Positions 13,196 through 14,131 of a DNA stretch of 14,131 nt are shown here, piece after piece. The DNA is taken from the NCBI GenBank assembly GCA_025454095.1, contig JALOPC010000015.1, forward strand, positions 1 to 14,131, read 5' to 3'. Under the pieces are notes generated by a model, which saw only the letters and a list, made by a program, of their open reading frames with translations, did not search any database and was not told where the DNA came from. Every line of letters begins with the position of its first letter. Position 1 is the stretch's first letter. Origin of the DNA: Syntrophales bacterium. Lineage in GTDB: Bacteria > Desulfobacterota > Syntrophia > Syntrophales > UBA2192. The position numbers and the translations under genes are program-made.

Positions 13196-14131
13196 CTACT
13201 TGTCCCGCTTCAGTTCCTCCACGAGGGCGGGCAGGACCTCCCGCAGGTCGCCCGCGATACCGAAGTCGGCGATGTCGAAGACGGGCGCCTTCGGGTTTCG
13301 GTCGACGGCCACGACGATCTTCGATTTCGCGAAGCCCGTCGTGTAGTGGGGCGCCCCGGAAGCCCCGACGCTGATGAAGAGATCGGGGCTTACGGTTTTG
13401 CCGCTCTGCCCGATCAGGCGCGACTCGGGGACCCAGCCCGCGTCGCAGGCGGGCCTCGAACCGGCCGTGACGCCGCCCGCGGCAAGCGCCAGCTCCTCCA
13501 GCAGCGCAGTGCCCCCCGCCTCGTAGAAGCCGAACCCTCCCGACACGACGACCCTCGCCTGCTCCAGCTCGCCCTCCCCGGCCTCCGGGACCCATTCGAG
13601 GGCCCTTGCGCGGAAGTCCCCGTCCCCGAGCGCGGGCTCGAAGGCGACGATCTCCCCCCTGCGGGAGGCGTCGGGCACGCCCCTGTCCATGACGCCGGGG
13701 CGGATGGTGGCCATGACGGGCCTCTTCTCGGGACAAACGATCTTCACCATCATGTTCCCCCGCCATCCCGGGACGGTCATCACCGGCTGCGCGCGCCCGT
13801 CGATTTCCTCGACGTGCACGTCGGTACAGTGGGCCGTGAGCCCCGTGGCGAGCCGCGCCGCCACCGCGGGCGCCAGGTCCGCGCCGACGGAGGTCGCCCC
13901 CAGCAGGACGAGCCCGGGCCGGGTTTCCCCGATGATCCGGCAGAGGATCGCCGTGAAGGCATCGGCCTGGTAGAGATGCAGGCGCGCGTCCTGCACCGCG
14001 AAGACCCGTTCGGCCCCGTGGGCGACGAGTTCGGCGGCACAGGCGCCGCAATCCTCCCCGATCACGACGGCGGACACCCTCGCCCCGAGAGGCCCCGCCA
14101 GGTCTCGGGCCTTGCCCAGGATCTCCAGCGC
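13196..14131 (-). CDS. etfA: Electron transfer flavoprotein alpha subunit, cut by the right edge
   Basis: The frame is open to the window edge; the in-frame GTG at 14077 is internal, because the codons before it continue the family N-terminus (ALEILGKARDLAGPLGA). About 311 residues are visible. The C-terminal FAD domain is clear: SRPACDAGWVPESRLIGQ, SGKTVSPDLFISVG and KAPVFDIADFGIAGDL. EtfA, with EtfB, takes electrons from acyl-CoA dehydrogenases and passes them to a membrane oxidoreductase or, in bifurcating forms, to ferredoxin. The following acyl-CoA dehydrogenase is a likely client. Two FAD-site segments differ from the common form: SGGFG replaces SGGRG, and SGAPHY replaces SGAIQH. etfB would be expected just beyond the right edge. 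Whether this ETF bifurcates cannot be judged without EtfB. Confidence 0.93.
   Translation of the reverse strand, partial: ALEILGKARDLAGPLGARVSAVVIGEDCGACAAELVAHGAERVFAVQDARLHLYQADAFTAILCRIIGETRPGLVLLGATSVGADLAPAVAARLATGLTAHCTDVHVEEIDGRAQPVMTVPGWRGNMMVKIVCPEKRPVMATIRPGVMDRGVPDASRRGEIVAFEPALGDGDFRARALEWVPEAGEGELEQARVVVSGGFGFYEAGGTALLEELALAAGGVTAGSRPACDAGWVPESRLIGQSGKTVSPDLFISVGASGAPHYTTGFAKSKIVVAVDRNPKAPVFDIADFGIAGDLREVLPALVEELKRDK

Overview
The window is a GC-rich, densely packed bacterial region devoted to acyl-CoA and keto-acid metabolism. It shows no rRNA, tRNA, integrase, transposase or CRISPR. The mix of a CaiB/BaiF CoA-transferase, three acyl-CoA dehydrogenases, an electron-transfer flavoprotein subunit and a C-GCAxxG-C-C family cysteine protein suggests an anaerobic, acid-degrading bacterium, perhaps a syntrophic or sulfate-reducing Desulfobacterota. 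That placement is inferred from gene content and codon use, not from a phylogenetic marker.

Layout. (1) Bases 2-5431, plus strand: the 3' part of a butanediol-dehydrogenase-like zinc alcohol dehydrogenase, a short-chain dehydrogenase, an enoyl-CoA hydratase broken by an internal deletion and frameshift, a 2-oxoacid dehydrogenase E2, and an E3 carrying its own lipoyl domain. No E1 is visible. (2) Bases 5474-5515: two tandem pseudo-palindromic operator-like boxes. (3) Bases 5589-10849, plus strand: two acyl-CoA dehydrogenases that look like partners in a heteromeric enzyme, a C-GCAxxG-C-C protein, a class III CoA-transferase and an unrecognised 249-residue protein with two CxxC pairs. Strong hairpins lie in several gaps. 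(4) Bases 10875-10990: a terminator-like hairpin, then a 9-bp tandem repeat with inverted copies. (5) lipA, plus strand, ending at a bidirectional terminator. (6) Minus strand, convergent: etfA (cut by the right edge) followed by a third acyl-CoA dehydrogenase.

How it may fit together (inference): the CoA-transferase would activate a carboxylic acid, the paired acyl-CoA dehydrogenases would oxidise it, and ETF would take the electrons. The alcohol dehydrogenase, SDR, hydratase and lipoyl-dependent E2/E3 would handle hydroxy- and keto-intermediates, with LipA making the lipoyl cofactor. The substrate cannot be read from the sequence. The observations most worth a second look are the unusual catalytic positions in all three acyl-CoA dehydrogenases, the tandem operator, the 9-bp repeat before lipA, the broken hydratase, the near-duplicate lipoyl domains, and the unknown CxxC protein.
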